Part shown: positions 10,744-22,072 of the stretch, one piece after another
How positions within the stretch are numbered: the stretch's first letter is position 1
How the letters are laid out: every line of letters starts with the position of its first letter
NCBI GenBank assembly: GCA_019188255.1
Contig: JAETXT010000002.1
Coordinates: 6,441,011 to 6,505,010, forward strand
Direction: 5' to 3'
DNA from: Verticillium longisporum
Taxonomy: Eukaryota; Ascomycota; Sordariomycetes; Glomerellales; Plectosphaerellaceae
DNA: 64,000 bases
The notes under the pieces: model-generated
Databases searched by the model: none
What the model saw: the letters and a program-made list of their open reading frames with translations, nothing else
What the model was told of the DNA's origin: nothing
Program-made: the position numbers and the translations under genes

Positions 10744-12332
10744 TCAATTGGCATTCCAGTCATCGGCGCCGAAGGCCTTCATCACCTCGGCAATGTTATC
10801 CGGGGCCTCCCCGGCCTCCCCGGCCCCTCGCAAGTCCTTGTTCATTGTTTGAATGATGATCCTCTTATACGACGTCAGCGCAGGCGTACCACTGTCAGTC
10901 ACCTCCAGAACCAGATGAAGTAGCTGGCCCCGAGTCACGGGGCTCCCCGTGGTGAACCTGTCAAAACAGCACTGTTCCGGTGGCGGTATGCGCACCTTGA
11001 CGCGTCTCGCATCGGGCTCCAGGTTCTCAATCTCGAGATTCGAGACCTCGAACCGCACCAGCCATTGCGTGGCAGTCGGCTCCTTGTACTGCCACCATTT
11101 GAACGACAGGCTGTCGCCGTCTGGGTCATGAGAGCTACTCGCATCGAACACGATGTCCTCGCCGGCCTCAATCTCGAGCTCCAGAGCTTCATGACCCCAC
11201 GAGTCATTGACGCAGAGAACGGGGTGGTGGTTGGCGGCCTTGAAGTCAGGATTCAAAGACCACTGGATCCGCGAGGCGAAATCGTTTTGGAACATGTCCC
11301 TCCACCGCCAGATCGTCGCCTGGTCTGAGGTGTACGTCTTGCCGTCGGCTCCCACCACTGCGTCCGTCGTGTCGCTGTAGTGTCTGCCCGACAGACCCTC
11401 GCCGCTGAGATCTGTCAGGGCGTAGCGGCCGCCCCAGGAGCCGTACTCGGGGTGTTCTCTGACGCCCAGTCCGTTTTGGATGATATACAGGAAGGTAGGC
11501 GTGTCGCCCTCGGGGATGAAGATGTAGTCCGGGTACGTCGAGCCGAGAGGCCCGACCTGGATATTCTTCTTGATCCAAGATTTCGTCATCTTGGAGAAAT
11601 CGGGCCCGCCCTGATCAAAACCATAATATCGGTCGCCCGCGATGCCTGTCCATGCTGCGAGGCCATATTGGTTCCACGCATGGACGGAGGAGATGTAGAA
11701 GACATCGGGAAATTCGGCGCGAATCCACGCCGAGGTGTCATCCTGATCCGAGATTGTGTAGACCCTGAGCTTGGCTCGTAATGATGCCGCCTGGTCGGCG
11801 GGGTATTTTTCCTTGATCGTCAGGAGCACCTGTGCGAGGACGTTGTCCACCCCATACGAGCACCCATAGTGGTCTATCGGCGGAGGCTTCAATCCTGTCG
11901 AGAAGCAGTTGGTGGCCATCCGTGAGTGGTTTGTCTGTCCCGACACCCTCAAAGCCGTATACCTGAAGGAGCATCCAGGTCAGTCTTTCATGCAAGAAAA
12001 TGAAGAGGAAGAGGGGAGCAACATACTGGAGGGCCTGACTTGACCAAGCTGCGTAGTGTTTCTGCGGTCGGGTATGGGTGGTCGGGGTGTGTATGACTAT
12101 TCAGGTTTTCGACTACGCCGGCGTAGCCGTCGATGATCCTGTGCATGTCTTGAGGGCAGACCTTCGTCTTCATCCATGTTGACGTCACAGCAACGATGCC
12201 CTCAATGTCAAATTGATTGGAGTAGAGAAGGAACCGCACGAGCGACTCTGCATCGTCAGGTTCATTGGAAATGTCGGACAGCACGAAGACGCGCGGCTTG
12301 TCGAGAAACGACTGAAGGCTCGAGGTACTCAT
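10744..12332 (-). pseudogene. DUF1593 / Sde182-like nucleoside-hydrolase-fold protein, one frameshift
   Basis: Exon 1 is 12332-12027 (102 codons), the intron 12026-11963 (gtatgt...cag), and exon 2 11962-10744. Exon 1 has the acidic motif RVFVLSDISNEPDDAESL, which in DUF1593 proteins corresponds to the Asp-rich metal site of nucleoside hydrolases. Exon 2 opens with VYGFEGVGTDKPLTDGHQ and PLWVLVWGG, then the frame changes by one base near 11846-11851, and the rest continues uninterrupted from VLAQVLLTIKEKYPADQA to the C terminus. The C-terminal ~150 residues resemble the Sde182 C-terminal beta domain. The exons sum to one base more than a multiple of three, so a single inserted base explains the break. 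Repaired length would be about 507 residues. It lies convergently behind no intact neighbour. It is either a recent pseudogene or an assembly error. Confidence 0.75.
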
Positions 12333-12554
12333 GGCAAGATTCCTACCGACGGGCTTTGGGCTTCAAAGGGCGTGGTGGCGCGTTGGTCCAGCTCGGCTCT
12401 CGGGTCAATGGTGTTTATGAATGAAACATCTTGAAGGCAAAAGACTACACAGGACGAGGAAGAAGAACCGAGCTGAACTATTGTCAGTGCTGACGAGAAG
12501 GGCAATCAGAGGCTCCATCACCGGATCGGACTTGGACAACACCCAGATGCCAAC

Positions 12555-12740
12555 TTAAGCCTGATTCGGAATTGTTAAGCGCACCGCGAAGAGCCGGAAG
12601 TCGTACTCCTTCAGTGCCAATGTGAGATTCCCCGTCGTTTCTCCAGTTCTCTCCACATGCAAACCCGAGGGGCCCCACCATCTGTACTCCAGGTCTACGG
12701 CTGGTCCTCCGCATGATGCCTGGTTTTGCTGGGTTACCAC
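12555..12740 (-). pseudogene. Possible 3' fragment of an unrecognised gene
   Basis: A 61-codon open stretch ending at 12555 reads DLEYRWWGPSGLHVER followed by LTLALKEYDFRLFAVRL. The regular alternation of hydrophobic and charged residues looks like a real protein C terminus, such as the last beta domain of a secreted enzyme. No start or upstream exon can be recognised before the RIP block at 12998. I do not recognise the family. The remaining 12333-12554 and 12741-12997 show nothing I can support. Confidence 0.25.
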
Positions 12741-12997
12741 GTGGCGTTATTGAGTCCCGAGCTGGCTCCCGATCAGGAAGTGCGAAGCACGATGACATGA
12801 TGGGTTGGTAGTATGTTGACCCGGCACCATGACTCGCTGCCAGACGGTTCACTGCGAAAGATCAGGTACCCAAGGTAGCGTGAGAAGCCTGCTCAAGATC
12901 TCCACTACTCCCAGCCGATTCTGGAGCATTTTACCCCAGTCCCGATTCCCCAGACCGAGCAAGGCACGCTAGAAGGACCGAGTCATTGTTTCCGAAC

Positions 12998-13512
12998 TAT
13001 CATTATTCTAGTAATTATATAAATTATAAATTACGTAATTATAGGAGTACTAAATCCTAAATTCAGTGCTCGGTAAATTAAATAGATAGTATTAATAATT
13101 ATTATAAATCTTATATTATTAACCCTATCTATTTAAGCTCTTAAGTATAGCTAAAGTAATGAATTAGGGTTTATATAAATATTAAAGCCCTCTTAATAAA
13201 AATCTTTATAATCCTTTAATTTATATAAAAATATATATTAATCTTAAAGCTTATATTCTATATATATTTATCTTATCTAAAATTAAACTCTATATTTATT
13301 AAGATATAGTTTAAATTATCTATTATTATAGGCTTTATAGGAAACTAGCTATTCTAGTTAGCTTTATCTTTTACTATTTGTTATACTTCTTTAGATATAT
13401 TTATAATAATAATCTATTTAGACTTCTATAATACTAATTATCGTAAAATTACTAGGCTTTAGGTCTAACTTGAAATACTACTATTTCTCGTTATTTTAAT
13501 AGTTAGTTTATT
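12998..13512. repeat. AT-rich RIP-mutated block 2
   Basis: About 0.5 kb with the same composition as block 1 and few CpA or TpG. Positions 13084-13197 match 6421-6538 of copy A in reverse complement over about 115 bp, including gctcttaagtat, ttatataaat and aaagccctcttaat. The similarity ends near 13197. The two blocks bracket the decayed gene island at 8.3-12.8 kb. Confidence 0.8.
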
Positions 13513-13545
13513 TACACTTTCACTCGCGTCTAATTTTAACTTGGT

Positions 13546-15042
13546 GATCCATGTTGCCGGCATGAAGCCTTGTCTTGGGTTCCAGCGATACGTGGTAGAA
13601 TCAATCTGAGGGTACACTTCAGGCTGGCTCGCGCAACGGATTCATCCTCTGGCAGTTGCGAAGCCACCTATTCGACAACTTTCCAGGCACGTTGCTGCGT
13701 GTACTTCAGCCCCGGAGCGACGAATCGGCAGCGATGTCCATTGACAAGCTTGGCAAAACTCGGACGGCCATCAGCGCAGCAGTCAGCTTATGGCGTCTTG
13801 GCGAAACCCAGGCGGCGGTGTGACAACGTGTCAGAGACTCGATCGATAGTGAAACCCGGAGTTGAGTTGTCGTCAGCAGTGCAGTCATCACTCAGCATGG
13901 ACACGAAGCATCACAAGTCGTGGAATCGAGTACAATGCCGACGATCTGCGACTCCCGTAGCTTCGAAATCAACCGCCACGGCATCAAGGTCACCTAGCTC
14001 CCACAGGTGCAGAACCCACCATTCATGTACAGTGACCGAAATAGTCCCCATCACCCACTAGGTCCAACACCAGGTCAGACGGCAGACCGGAGAAAGAGGG
14101 GCACCAGTACACAAAGCACACAAGCACACTGGGCTTGGCACGACACCAACTCCATGTCGGCGCTTACAAGCACCCTGACCCTTGTTCAGTGTTGGCTTCC
14201 CGACACTCAGCGTCTTGGCCACCGAATGCCTGCTCGCATCTCCAGCTGTCCATTGGCTCCCCGCTCATCACCCGCCTGCACCCCTACTCTCCTCCTGTGG
14301 ACAAATCACAGAGTCCCATCACAGCTGTCGCGGCGGCTCGCCAGCCCCCGAAGCTCCCCATTGGCTTCGTCTCCTGTCGGTCGCACAAGGGGTGGGCAAG
14401 CCCTTGCGGAAGCACGCGGCATGCAGGACAACTGCTGGTCGCGCGGCCCCCAGCTTGGCCTCCAAACTCCCTTCTCTGCACACGAGCCTGGCCAGAGCAA
14501 GACATGTCGCGGGCGGGGGTAGAAAGCCTTCAGCGACACCCCATTGGGCGCATGCAGGTGTGCTGCCCATCTTCAAGTGGTCGAACGCCATGCGCCTGCA
14601 TCTAGACGGGCGGCTGGATCGTCGGGGCCGGGTGGTCTGCTGCTGCATGGTCTACTGTGTCTGTCCCAGTGATAATAGCTCGGGCGGGCCGACTCACACT
14701 CACCCTCCTCTCCCGTCTCTCCTCTCAGAACCATTTTGCGACTCCGAAGACTGAATCGTCCTGCTGCGCGAGACGATACGAAGCATATTTCAATATCGAG
14801 TGTTTGACTGTTAAAGAGCTCGACAAGACGAAGACGACAACACCCCCACGTTACACAAGCAGACAAACAAAGACGAACCAGCCACCTTCGACATTTGGAC
14901 TGACTGCAGGTGATCGAATTTCTTGACAGCCTTGTGAACAAAGGGTTTTCAAAAAGAAAAGCCTGCCGGAACTCAAGTCGAAAAGAGACTCGCTGCATCT
15001 GTTGAGACTCATCTCTCGAAACCACCATACGTTCTCATCACC
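13546..15042. other. Intergenic region upstream of BIM1-like gene
   Basis: 1.5 kb of ordinary composition. At about 13640-13830 (+) a frame reads AGSRNGFILWQLRSHLF and later SAAMSIDKLGKTRTAISAAV before a stop. This could be a relic of a broken gene, but I do not recognise it. The part from 14900 to 15042 is the presumed promoter and 5' leader of the gene starting at 15043. Several overlapping long frames at 14007-14754 have no protein-like pattern. Confidence 0.5.
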
Positions 15043-15874
15043 ATGCTCGCCTCAACACTATCCGCCCTCGTCCTCGCGGCGACGGCCGCCGCCCACATCG
15101 TCATCTCCTATCCAGGCTGGCGAGGGAACAATCTCATCACGAATGAGACATTCCCCTACGGCATGCAGTGGACCTTCCCTTGTAAGCCTCGATGTCTCCA
15201 AGAATCCCCTCCTGAACCGGCCGGTCTAAACTAACACGCCACCCAGGCGGCGGAACCCCGTTGACGCAGAACCGCACATACTGGCCCACGACCGGCGGCG
15301 CCGTCGCCTTTCAGCCCGGTTGGTTCCAAGGCCATCTCACGGCCACCATCCACATCAACATGGGCTTCGGCACCAGCGGCCCCGACGGCGGTCCCCTCAA
15401 CATGTCCAACACCATGGGCGTCCCCTTCCAGATCCTCGGCCCCAGCAAGAACCCCTACCCCGGCACCGTCTGCCTTCCCCAGCTGCCCATGCCCAACAAT
15501 GTCACCGTCAAGGCCGGCGACAATGCCACCATTCAGATTGTCGAGCACGCCATGCACGGCGCGGCTCTGTACTCGGTAAGCTTGCTTGCTCTCGTGAATG
15601 TCCTGTCTACCTAGAACAGTATGCTAACAGGCGTCCCCGTCTCCAGTGCGTCGACATTACCTTTGCCGAGCCCGGCGACGAGCGCATCGCCGAGGTCAAC
15701 TCGACAAACTGCTTCAACTCGACCGACATTGGCGCCGCTGACATCTACACCATCACGACGCGCCCATCCGGCAGCAACACAGTCGTCAAGTCCGGCGCCG
15801 AGGCCGTTCTGCGTAGCAGCGCGCTGCTCGGCTGGGTGCCGCTGCTCGCCGCGGGCGCCTTCCTCCTGGCGTGA
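15043..15874 (+). CDS. BIM1-like / X325 LPMO-like copper-binding protein, GPI-type
   Basis: Three exons (15043-15181, 15247-15575, 15647-15874; introns gtaagc...cag and gtaagc...cag) give 231 residues. A signal peptide, MLASTLSALVLAATAAA, is followed directly by His18. The mature protein therefore begins with HIVISYPGWRGNNL, the N-terminal histidine of the copper brace. The fold keeps Cys residues (TFPCGG, GTVCLP, SCVDITF, NCF) and further His at HINMGF and VEHAMHGAA. The C terminus ends in a hydrophobic tail (LLGWVPLLAAGAFLLA) preceded by small residues, as in GPI-anchored proteins. Family members (Bim1 in Cryptococcus, X325 proteins) bind copper at the cell surface and in Bim1 help copper import. 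They lack clear LPMO activity. Multiple NxT/S sites suggest glycosylation. Confidence 0.9.
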
Positions 15875-16497
15875 GAGTAATAGAAAGAGAGAGAGAGGCA
15901 GAAGCTACCCCGAGGGCTGGCGTGGTGTTTTTTCTTGCGTTCTTTAGGACATTTGTTTCATCTTGTATATCCGAGGCATAGATCAGCGGCGTTCGGGGCG
16001 AATTCAGGGACCGCCACATGTGCGGAGGTTGGGAAATCCGTTCTTTTCATCGCAGTCGTAGGTGTTCTGTCAAACAGACAGACACCAGGGGGGCATTCTC
16101 TCCCTCCCTATCATCGTGTTATTTATCAGATGAGTCTGTCCTTACTAGCAGGACGAGAGGAATCAAAATGACCTTGATCCACCCTTGGCGCTGCCATTTT
16201 GAATAATGCCGTGTGTACCGGAGCTGCACTCAGTGCTCGAGCATGTTATCCACACGAATCCGCGAAATTTATACAATTCGTCATCAAATTCAAGATAACG
16301 AAGCCCGTGATCAACATGTTCGATGGACAAACGGCTAGCCAAATGCCGTATTGCTCACAAAATGGCACCTTCACCCCTCTAGCAACATCTCATTAGACTA
16401 TATACCTGCAGCAAGGTCAAACCTTCATTCGAGGCCTGTCGATAGTCCTCCTACTCTATGCCAATGCTTCATCCATCATAATTCATAATTCGCAAGC
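15875..16497. other. Convergent 3' intergenic region
   Basis: About 620 bp between the 3' ends of the BIM1-like gene (+) and DOA1 (-). It starts with a GA-rich stretch (16 bases of agaaagagagagagag type near 15881-15898). I see no gene, RNA or repeat in it. Confidence 0.6.
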
Positions 16498-18934
16498 CTA
16501 CCAAAGGCGGTCCAAGCACTCTCCAGCGACATCCTTCACCCTGGGTTCAGTAGCCTTGCCTTTGGCCCCTTTCACCCACTCCTGTGCCTCGAGTGACTCG
16601 GCAATGGCTTTATGACTCGTGGCGAAAGTGCCCAGTCCGACAAGACCGCGGTATAGCACCTCCGAGTCATTTTGTTCCATCAGGATCTTGCCCAATACTG
16701 ACAGCAATCGCTTGGGCAGGTCTGAACCCTCAAAGACGGCCTTGTCTTTCCGGCTCAGGACGGAGTAGTTGATAATGGTGGTAGTCGCGGCAATGAACAG
16801 GTTGCGGTTGTGTTGACCGATGGGTGTCCCGTCGGCTATGCCCACAACGCGTTCCAGGAAGGAGGCCACGGTCGAGGCCTCCTTGGCTACGACCTCACGG
16901 CCGTCCTTGGAGCTGAACAGGTTGGCAATAGTTCTGAGGGTCATCATGACACTGTTCTCGTTGGGCGGGCCACCTTCGGGGACATCTGCGGCACTGCTGA
17001 TGGCGACTTGGACAATAGACCCGAGAATAGACGAGTATCCAGCGACCACCGGCGATGGTGCCATACACCTTAGGAGATCCAGGCCTGCAAGCCGGTCGGT
17101 ATACGGCCATCTAGAAACGATTTTGATCGCCAAGTCGAGTCCAGGTTCGCTGATGGCTGTCGACTTTTCTACTGCCTGGCGGAGCTCCTGTAGCGTTGCC
17201 TGCTCTGCGGGGTTGAGTGCAAAGTCCTTGCGACCTGATGAGATCATGTTGGAATTGGTCTGCAAGATCTTGTTGACCATGGCATCGTACTTAGCCGCTG
17301 TAATGCTGAGGAAATCATTCTGGGGCAGAACATTAGGCTTCGCAGCAGGCTCGCCAGGTTGATATCTCGCCTCTGTGCCGTACGGATCGGCAGCCGGGGG
17401 CTGACTGACCAAGTGTCGCACCCTGTGTATTCTGGGTGATAAAGTTGGCGACATTGTCGAGGTACGTGAGGGGCAGCTCGTTATCGCCGAGGAACTTGGT
17501 AGCGGCTTCGTAAGGATTTTCCGAGAGGTTGTAAGGAAGCTTTAGGGGTGGCTTTCCGTCTTCAATGTCAACGTCAAATACAAAGTCGTATGACTTGCCC
17601 TTGTACTCCGTCTTCTTTCCACTACTCGCAGCGGAGTCGACCACTGTGCCTATGCTTATCCACTGCTGTTGGCCTGCGCTTTGTCAGTATGCGATGGGCG
17701 TCTACGACGGGGGTATGCTTACTCGCAGACCACTGATGGGCTGTGATTGAGCCGTTGCCCTCGTTGATCATTTGCACCTGGCCCTCCTTTGTGCCGGACC
17801 GCTGTTGGAGGAATTCAGGCCCTGGCAACTTCTCCTTGTTGATATCGGGCAGTTGCTGCTGAGGAATCGAGGACGCTTTGATTGACTCTTCGAAGCTGGA
17901 AAGGGTTTCCGTATCCGCCAGTCGATCGCTGCTGCGGGTGAAGATACGAGCGACGCCATCGCTGGCGCCAGACACGATGTCACCTGTCTCGGGGTCCGCC
18001 GCCACAGCCCACACTGAAATTGCCGGGTGCGTGATGGATTGGATGCACTCGAGGCCCTTCCACACCCTTAGTGTGCGATCCTCACCAGCGCTAAGTAGCT
18101 CTCCGGATGGCAGGCTTGCCAACGAGTAGATGAAGCTCTCGTGGCCAATCAGCTCGCCAACTTGTTGACCGTTGAGTTTCCACAGCCGAATGATACCATC
18201 GTTGGTGGCGCTGGCGATGTCGGCGCCGCTCGGGTGGCCCTTGGGTACGCGACACAGCGCACGTACAACGTCTGGTGTGGTGATGGTGGATGCCGGTGCA
18301 GCCTCTCCAGCGACCGCCTTACGAAGATCGTAAATGCGAATGTTCTCGTCGGCACAGCCGGTCAGCACCGTGTTGTCATCTAGCGCCAGGACAGCCCAGA
18401 CAGCCTTGTCATGGCCACTCAGCCGCACCTCTGGCTCCCATGATGTTGTGCTCCAGATGAGCGCCTGAAAGTCCCAACTCCCCGACACGATATAGTTGCC
18501 ACTCGGGGACACATCGATGCTGCAGACGTTCTGGGAGTGGCCGACAAGGAGACGCTCGGCATCATCACTTGCGGAGGCGTTCGGTTGGCGCACTTCGACA
18601 AAGGTGTCCTTGCCCCCAGATACCACGAGACCTTGTGGGAAGAGGTTGGAAGGAGGAAGATATGCGACGGCATTGACGAACTCCGAGTTCTGGCTGGAGA
18701 CTGTAGGTTCAAAGGTTGGCGGGGAGGTAGCGGTTCGCTGCCATTTGCGGACGCTGCCATCGCGGGACGCTGTCAAGACGGCATCGGGAGAAGGGAAGCT
18801 GACAGCTTTGACCTGCGAGGCAAAGATGAATGCGTTAATTCAAGAATATTCAGGGTTTTATCTTCCCAGGTTTGCCAGCGACGTACATCAGAGTCGTGGC
18901 CGGTGAGTTGGGCCGAAAGCTTGAAGTCAGTCAT
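16498..18934 (-). CDS. DOA1/UFD3/Lub1 (PLAA) ubiquitin-binding WD40 protein; +1 frameshift in linker
   Basis: Binds ubiquitin and Cdc48/p97 and maintains free ubiquitin, acting in the cytosol and nucleus. Exons are 18934-18887, 18812-17723 and 17673-16498. Order: N-terminal WD40 propeller (residues ~10-300, e.g. LLVGHSQNVCSIDVSPSG and LSGHDKAVWAVLAL), PFU ubiquitin-binding domain (~375-465, with YDFVFDVDIEDGKPPLKLPY and FITQNTQGATLG), then the C-terminal PUL armadillo-like domain (~500-770). After GATLGQSA the frame changes by +1 at a run of five C (plus-strand ggggg at about 17396-17400); with four C the text would pass smoothly into AADPYGTEARY. The exons total 2314 nt, one more than a multiple of three, in agreement. 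It is divergent from the STRAP gene across 930 bp. The break is most likely an assembly error; a real mutation would remove PUL. Confidence 0.9.
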
Positions 18935-19864
18935 GGCGGATCGGCGGGGTAGGGATGGGTCGGATAGCTTGTTGGATGGCTGGCCAGAGAGTGTCGGTGC
19001 TGTAGGGTCACCTGCGTCAAGAAATCGAATGGGTGCGATGCAGAACAGCAGGATTCATAGCAATGAACGATCAACAAAAGGACCAAAGGCGTGGGCGCTC
19101 GTGTCGCAACCGTGTGGCCGGAGAAGGGGGAAGAGGTGATTTGTCAAGATGAGGAGACCAGAGTGTCTCGGGGACTGAGCTACCGATGACGATGGAAGCT
19201 GGGAGTAGAAGGCCAGCGGCAGGGTGTACCCACGCACATGGCAAGTGCGAGTTAGGTAATCCCCCGCGCTGCTCCTGCCGTCCGCCAGGGGAAGGAGGAG
19301 CTTCTACAGCAGAGCTTCCGCCTAATCCTCGGATCGTGACTCAAGCTTCAGCACGGATCGTCCACAGTGGGCCCGGCCCCTTGATGGCGGGGCACGTCTC
19401 ATGTCAGGGTCCATTTGCTTCCAGCAACGTGAGCGGCGAGCTACCAGTTTGAACCCCCCCTCCTTCCCTACCCCCTTCTTCCTTCCTTCCTTTGCCCCAC
19501 CCTGGTCGAGACATGGGACGATTGCTGTGGACGGGCATCTGCATTTCTACTTTCTTCCCACGTCGTTCTTCACGGTCTTCTCCAACATTCGAGGCGGTGG
19601 CCACTCCTTTTCCGTCCCATCTCGATTGCCTGCAACTTTCTCCTCCTTCGATCCTGGTCACGACAGGCACGCTACGACTTTACGACGTCACGGCTGTTTT
19701 CCTTTATCACCATAACGATACCCCTCGGCTCAGATCGCCACCCATCGCGACGGCGCGCATCCAGACAAGCCTTCGACGCCCCCCCCCCCCGTTTGTCGCG
19801 CGCATCTCGCACAACCCCATATATCCAAATCGACATACCGACTCCTCAAAGACTCCTCAAAATC
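18935..19864. promoter_or_regulatory. Divergent intergenic region, DOA1 / STRAP promoters
   Basis: 930 bp between two start codons on opposite strands, so it must hold both promoters. It contains pyrimidine-rich stretches on the STRAP side (19445-19500, cttccttcctttgcc type) and a homopolymer of twelve C at about 19780-19791. No TATA-like element is evident. Confidence 0.6.
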
Positions 19865-21050
19865 ATGTCGACCGACACAGTCGCAGCGCGGACCTACGTC
19901 CCCCTCACGTGCCACGGCCACTCACGCCCCGTCCCGCACATCTGCTTCTCGCCGCTCGAGAAGGACGGCCAGTATTTCATGATCTCTGCTTGCAAGGATG
20001 GCAATCCCATGCTTCGCGATGGTCTCACCGGCGACTGGATCGGCACCTTTATCGGTCACAAGGGTGCTGTCTGGCAGGCCAGGCTGAGCCCCGACCTTAG
20101 CAACTCGGCCACTGCCTCGGCCGACTTTACTGCGTACGTTCGTTCGTATGCGCCACGTGCCTGATGCAGTATAACTGACATGCCGTCCACAGCAAGATCT
20201 GGGACACCCACACTGGCGAGATTCTACTTACTATTCAGCACGATCATATCGTCCGCGCCGTCGCCTATCCCCCCGACAACTCGGATCTCATTGCCACCGG
20301 TGGCCATGAGAAGAAGCTGCGCCTGTTCGACCTTTCTGAGCATGGACTCTCTCACAACGCATCGAACCCTGCCTCCGAGCCAAAGACGATTGCCGCCTCA
20401 ACTGGCCACGAAATTGGCGAGGGCATTCACAAGGAGTCGATCAAGATTATTGTTTGGACACAGAACCCCAGCATTATTGTCACCGCCTCGGGCAAGACGC
20501 TGCGTTGGTTTGATCTGCCAAGCCGGCAACTGATCAAGGAGGAGGTTCTCGACGGCGAGATCAAGTCATGCGAGCTTGTTTCACTAGCTACTGAGTACAC
20601 GTCACCCACGGATATCGGTGGTGGCCTGCCCGTGCTGGCTGTCTCTGCTGGTCGCTGGGTCTACTTCTGGAGTGGCCCTGATGCCACGCAGGAGCTGAAG
20701 CGTCTCGATATGAAGCACACAGTTGCCAGTGTCGGGCTTGACCTCAAGGGCCGCAAGTTTGTTGTCGGTGAGGAGCCTGGCACCTGGGGAAAGGTCTGCC
20801 GCTGGGATGATGGAAGCGATATTGGTATGTCTAAGTCTTTTAATGGGCTGTCAGTGAAAGATCTAACCCGGCTACAGAAACGCACAAGGGACATCACGGT
20901 CCCATTTGGTCGATCGCTTTCTCGCCGGACAACAAGCTGTACGCTACGGGGTCAGAGGACGGTACTATCAAAATGTGGAAGAACTGCGACGGGTCTTATG
21001 GTCTCTGGCGTGTGGACAAGGTCGATCAGCCTGAGAAGCCCGCTGCTTAG
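19865..21050 (+). CDS. STRAP-type WD40 repeat protein
   Basis: Three exons (19865-20133, 20193-20824, 20878-21050) encode 357 residues, the usual length for serine-threonine kinase receptor-associated protein (STRAP/UNRIP). It is a single seven-blade WD40 propeller. The N terminus PLTCHGHSRPVPHICFSPLE, the second blade WIGTFIGHKGAVWQARLS with DFTAKIWDTHTGE, and the last blade HKGHHGPIWSIAFSPD with LYATGSEDGTIKMW are all characteristic. In animals the protein joins the SMN complex and TGF-beta signalling; fungi lack the receptor, so a role in RNA or scaffold functions is more likely. Splice junctions keep the frame and all introns are GT-AG. It is divergent from DOA1. Confidence 0.92.
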
Positions 21051-22001
21051 ACGGACAGCGAACGCAGGCTCATATCATCCTCGACTGACGATGGCGGTGC
21101 TTTGTTCACCCCAGGCAGCAGCCGCGTCTCGTCATACCACTCCCTCCTTACACCGATCAGCTAGAGTAGACAGGGATGCCGCTGGGCACAGGAAGCATAG
21201 TACAGAAACAGAAACGAATACCAAGTCTCAAATTCTCAAAGACCATCACAACCAAGCTCTTCATATGGCTCTTCAAACCATGTGTCGCTGGATTCTGCAA
21301 ACTGCTTCCAGAACCATGCTGCCGGGCGCATCCCTCTTTCCATAGCTCAATTCTGGAGAAAGGGTGGGATTTGAGTATCTAATACTCGCAAAGTCGGTGA
21401 CAAGACCTGTTTTGCAACACGAGAAACACCAGAAACAACCGCTTACAATGGTATCTCGGTCATCTGGGTGCCTTGATCCCTATATTGACCCTCACGATGC
21501 CTTGTCCCTCTGTACAAGTATACCAGCTGGTGAGCTGGGTGCCTGTCCAAACAACAAGGTCCGCCGTCATAAACTGACTCGCTGCCATTACCGCATGGCA
21601 CGAACATGAAGATAGTTAGCATGCGTTGACATTACGCAGTATATTATGCATGTATGATTTCAGTTGCTTTTGTACATCGGTCTCCAACACTCCGATATTT
21701 CTAGTGAGCCGTGAGTTTTTGATGAAATTTGGGCGATGGAAGCCGAATCAGGGGAGCAGCGCCACACATCATTTCAACGCCTTTTGGCTTTGTAGTAGGT
21801 AGAATGAGGCGTCAATTGAGGGGAGTATCATTTTAATAGACCTCACCACATACGAAGCCGCGTTATTGGAGTCGGATAACGACAATGGGGTTGTGAAGTA
21901 ACGCAAGGAGATGTTGATGTGGGAGAGCCAACGTGTCTAACGTGGAAGCATCTGCTGTCCGGGTTATCATGTTGCAGAAAGTGTCACATAGTCATTGACC
22001 A
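21051..22001. other. Intergenic region downstream of STRAP
   Basis: 950 bp carrying the presumed 3' UTR of the STRAP gene and the flank of the tRNA gene. I see no other feature. Confidence 0.55.
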
Positions 22002-22072
22002 GCGTGAATGGTTTAGTGGTAAAATTCTCCGTTGCCATCGGGGAGCCCTGGGTTCGATTCCCAGTTCACGCA
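22002..22072 (+). tRNA. tRNA-Gly (anticodon GCC)
   Basis: A 71-nt cloverleaf without intron. The acceptor stem is GCGTGAA paired with TTCACGC plus discriminator A. The D arm is tggtttagtggtaa, the anticodon stem-loop CTCCG-ttGCCat-CGGGG gives anticodon GCC, and the T arm is CTGGG-ttcgatt-CCCAG. The internal A box (tggtttagtgg) and B box (ggttcgattcc) for RNA polymerase III are both intact. No T4 run is obvious immediately downstream; the first (tttttg) is at about 22084. Confidence 0.97.

Noticed and set aside
17390..17420. Very short intron in DOA1 to explain the frame change
   Set aside because: Any GT-AG interval there is only about 8-10 nt, too short to be spliced.
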